Source: Streptomyces sp. cg36
Lineage (GTDB): Bacteria > Actinomycetota > Actinomycetes > Streptomycetales > Streptomycetaceae
DNA length: 64,000 bases
Assembly: GCF_041080675.1 (NCBI RefSeq)
Contig: NZ_CP163520.1
Location: forward strand, 5,332,001-5,396,000
Reading direction: 5' to 3'
Shown: positions 62,444-64,000 of the stretch, piece after piece
Layout: each line of letters begins with the position of its first letter
Position numbering within the stretch: the first letter of the stretch is position 1
The notes under the pieces: generated by a model
What the model was told of the DNA's origin: nothing
What the model saw: only the letters and a program-made list of their open reading frames with translations
Databases searched by the model: none
Made by a program: the position numbers and the translations under genes

Positions 62444-63670
62444 TCAGCCGCGCAGCAGGACCGGGAGCTCCTGGTGGCCGTTGGAGATGAACGACGGCAG
62501 CTGGGCCAAGCCCTCCTCGGGCGCCGCCAGCGCCAGGTCGGGGAAGCGCTCGAACAGCGCCGCCAGCGCCACCGTCGCCTCCATCCGGGCCAGCGGCGCG
62601 CCCAGGCAGAAGTGCACCCCGTGCCCGAACGCCAGGTGCTCGCGGCGCAGCGGGCGCGCCGGGTCGAAGACCTCCGCGTCCTCGTGCACCTCCGGGTCGC
62701 GCCCCGGCCCGGCCAGCGCGGCCAGGATCGGCTCGCCCCGGCGGATCAGCACCCCGCCCAGCTCCAGGTCCTCCACCGCGTACCGCAGCGGCACATGGGC
62801 GGCCGGCGGCTCCACCCGCAGGGTCTCCTCGACCACGTCCTCCCAGGCCACCTCGCCGCGCCGCACCCGGGCCAGCTCCTCGGGGTGGGTGAGCAGCAGG
62901 TGCGTGGCCTGGTCGATCAGGTTGACCACGGTCTCGAACCCCGCCGAGATCATCAGCAGCAGGGTGTCCACCAGCTCGACCTCGGTCAGACCGCTGCCGT
63001 CGTCCTCGTCGCGGGTGGCTATCAGACCGCTGGTCATGTCGTCGCCGGGGTTGGCGCGCTTGAAGGCGATGAACTCGTGGAGCGCCATGTACAGTTCGCG
63101 CCCGTTCGCCTCGGCCTCCTCGGCGGTCACCTCGGTGAGGAAGGTGATGTCGATCAGCCGGCACAGCCGGTCGCGGGCGCTCTCGGGGACGCCGAACAGC
63201 TCGCATATGACCTGCACCGGCAGCGGCCCGGCGAACGCCTTGCGCAGGTCCACCGGACGGTCCGCGGGGGCGTCCGCGAGCTTGTCCAGCAGATCGCCGA
63301 CGATCTGCTCGATCGTCGGCCGCAGCGCCGCCGTCTGGCGCGCCGTGAACGCCCGGGAGGTCAGCTTGCGCAGTCTGCTGTGCTCCTCGCCGTACGCGGT
63401 GATCATGCTGCGCACCGATATCCAGATGGCCAGCGGCCAGGTGCGCGGGATCTCCCCGCTGATCCAGGCGGGCCAGTGCTGTTCGGCGTCCTTGGAGACG
63501 CGCGGGTCGGTCATCAGCTTCTTGACCAGCTCGGTGCTGGTGACCGACCAGGCGGCCACGCCGCCGGGCAGCTCGACCCGGGTGACCGGGCCCTGCTCGC
63601 GGATCCGGGCGATCTCGCCGTGGATGTCGGTCCCGGCGGTGTCGATGGTGATGGGGCAGTGCTGGGGCAT
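62444..63670 (-). CDS. Cytochrome P450 monooxygenase
   Basis: A 408-residue soluble bacterial P450 from the ATG with GGAG eight bases upstream. The I-helix is [13 protein letters not shown] near 240, with Glu-Thr as the acid-alcohol pair. The E-x-x-R motif is EETLR near 282 and the heme loop [15 protein letters not shown] near 346-360, with the Cys ligand. Overall length and sequence style fit the CYP105/107 group that tailors secondary metabolites. No ferredoxin gene is adjacent. Close to the butyrolactone genes it may modify the signal (as some cassette P450s do) or belong to a neighbouring cluster. Confidence 0.92.
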   Translation of the reverse strand: MPQHCPITIDTAGTDIHGEIARIREQGPVTRVELPGGVAAWSVTSTELVKKLMTDPRVSKDAEQHWPAWISGEIPRTWPLAIWISVRSMITAYGEEHSRLRKLTSRAFTARQTAALRPTIEQIVGDLLDKLADAPADRPVDLRKAFAGPLPVQVICELFGVPESARDRLCRLIDITFLTEVTAEEAEANGRELYMALHEFIAFKRANPGDDMTSGLIATRDEDDGSGLTEVELVDTLLLMISAGFETVVNLIDQATHLLLTHPEELARVRRGEVAWEDVVEETLRVEPPAAHVPLRYAVEDLELGGVLIRRGEPILAALAGPGRDPEVHEDAEVFDPARPLRREHLAFGHGVHFCLGAPLARMEATVALAALFERFPDLALAAPEEGLAQLPSFISNGHQELPVLLRG

Positions 63671-63720
63671 GGGGGTGCTCCGAAAATGATGGGGACGGGC
63701 GGAGGGTCCGCCGCGCGGAA

Positions 63721-64000
63721 TCACTGTGGGCGCAGCGGAAGTCGGACGTCGACGCGGGTGCCGACGCCTGGCTTGCTCTCGACGGTGAGACGGCCGCCGA
63801 GATCGTCGATCCGGTCGGCGCTCGCACGCAGGCCCGGACATCGGTGGCCGGGCAGAAGCAGCTGGTCGGCGTCGAATCCGAGACCGTCGTCGGTGACGGT
63901 GGCACTGGCCCAGCGGTCCTCGCAGCGTACGGCCACGGTCACATGATCCGCGTGCGCGTGGCGGAAACTGTTGCCCAAAGCTTCCCGCACGGCGAGCAGG
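63721..64000 (-). CDS. Two-component sensor kinase, C-terminal ATPase domain (partial)
   Basis: The frame is open to the window edge and the last 92 or so residues are seen: [16 protein letters not shown] (N box with the family's R-H-A), DDGLGFD (G1), [20 protein letters not shown] (G2) and [12 protein letters not shown]. This is the HATPase_c domain of a NarL/NreB-type histidine kinase, which pairs with LuxR-type regulators. The sensing part lies outside. It is on the same strand as the P450, about 50 bases upstream of it. Confidence 0.85.
   Translation of the reverse strand, partial: LLAVREALGNSFRHAHADHVTVAVRCEDRWASATVTDDGLGFDADQLLLPGHRCPGLRASADRIDDLGGRLTVESKPGVGTRVDVRLPLRPQ

Overview
The window is high-GC (well above 70 percent) actinobacterial chromosome, almost certainly Streptomyces. 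Third codon positions are strongly G/C, GTG and TTG starts are frequent, and the content and order of housekeeping genes (leuS, degV, comEA-comEC, holA, rpsT, lepA, hemW, hrcA-dnaJ, rsmE, rnz, phoH-ybeY-corC, era, leuA, recO, uppS) are what I expect of the conserved Streptomyces core. A gamma-butyrolactone receptor/synthase pair at the right end also points to Streptomyces. No rRNA operon, insertion sequence, CRISPR array, prophage or attachment site was seen.

Layout. 0-2.3 kb: end of an MFS exporter, a small zinc-ribbon protein, a GT87-type membrane glycosyltransferase and a tRNA-Ala(GGC) with a strong palindromic terminator. 2.3-5.4 kb: a two-gene module of a NuoF-like flavo-iron-sulfur protein and a ferric-reductase-like membrane protein. 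5.5-8.6 kb: leuS behind a leucine-rich leader peptide and an intrinsic terminator. 8.7-14.4 kb: a membrane-anchored helical protein, DegV, ComEA and ComEC. 14.4-18.4 kb: low-complexity DNA, a possible Cys-rich small gene, a YceI protein, holA, a dense repeat array and rpsT. 18.6-31 kb: lepA, an acyl-CoA ligase, a large multi-HAMP hybrid kinase with its single-domain response regulator, a divergent SpoIIE-type phosphatase and hemW. 31-40 kb: DUF3097 and MBL proteins, CIRCE-controlled hrcA-dnaJ with a duplicated dnaJ tail, nitronate monooxygenase, rsmE, a putative lipoprotein, HIT, RNase Z and an adenine/adenosine deaminase. 40-49 kb: a glucarate dehydratase and PfkB kinase pair, phoH-ybeY-corC-mmcQ, a divergent MFS/XRE pair and a cytidine-deaminase-like protein that appears to lack its zinc site. 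49.5-52.6 kb: a secreted WxL-like locus of three genes. 52.6-59.6 kb: era, a GNAT enzyme, an emfourin-type inhibitor, leuA behind a leucine leader, a TerB-like protein, recO and uppS. 59.7-64 kb: scbR/scbA-type butyrolactone genes, an NmrA-like reductase, a cytochrome P450 and the end of a sensor kinase.

How the genes work together. Leucine supply and use appear linked in design: leuS and leuA each sit behind a short leader peptide containing consecutive leucine codons, probably translated from leaderless transcripts, but the downstream RNA structures differ. Heat-shock control is visible at hrcA-dnaJ. Several genes are ribosome- or RNA-linked (rpsT, lepA, rsmE, ybeY, era, rnz). Accessory material sits in discrete islands between the core genes, often flanked by a recurring repeat containing GTTCCCCGCGCCCC. 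The most unusual items are the WxL-like locus with a palindrome shared by its two promoter regions, the two leucine leaders, the butyrolactone cassette with a candidate receptor site, and a possible unannotated Cys-rich gene divergent from the YceI gene.
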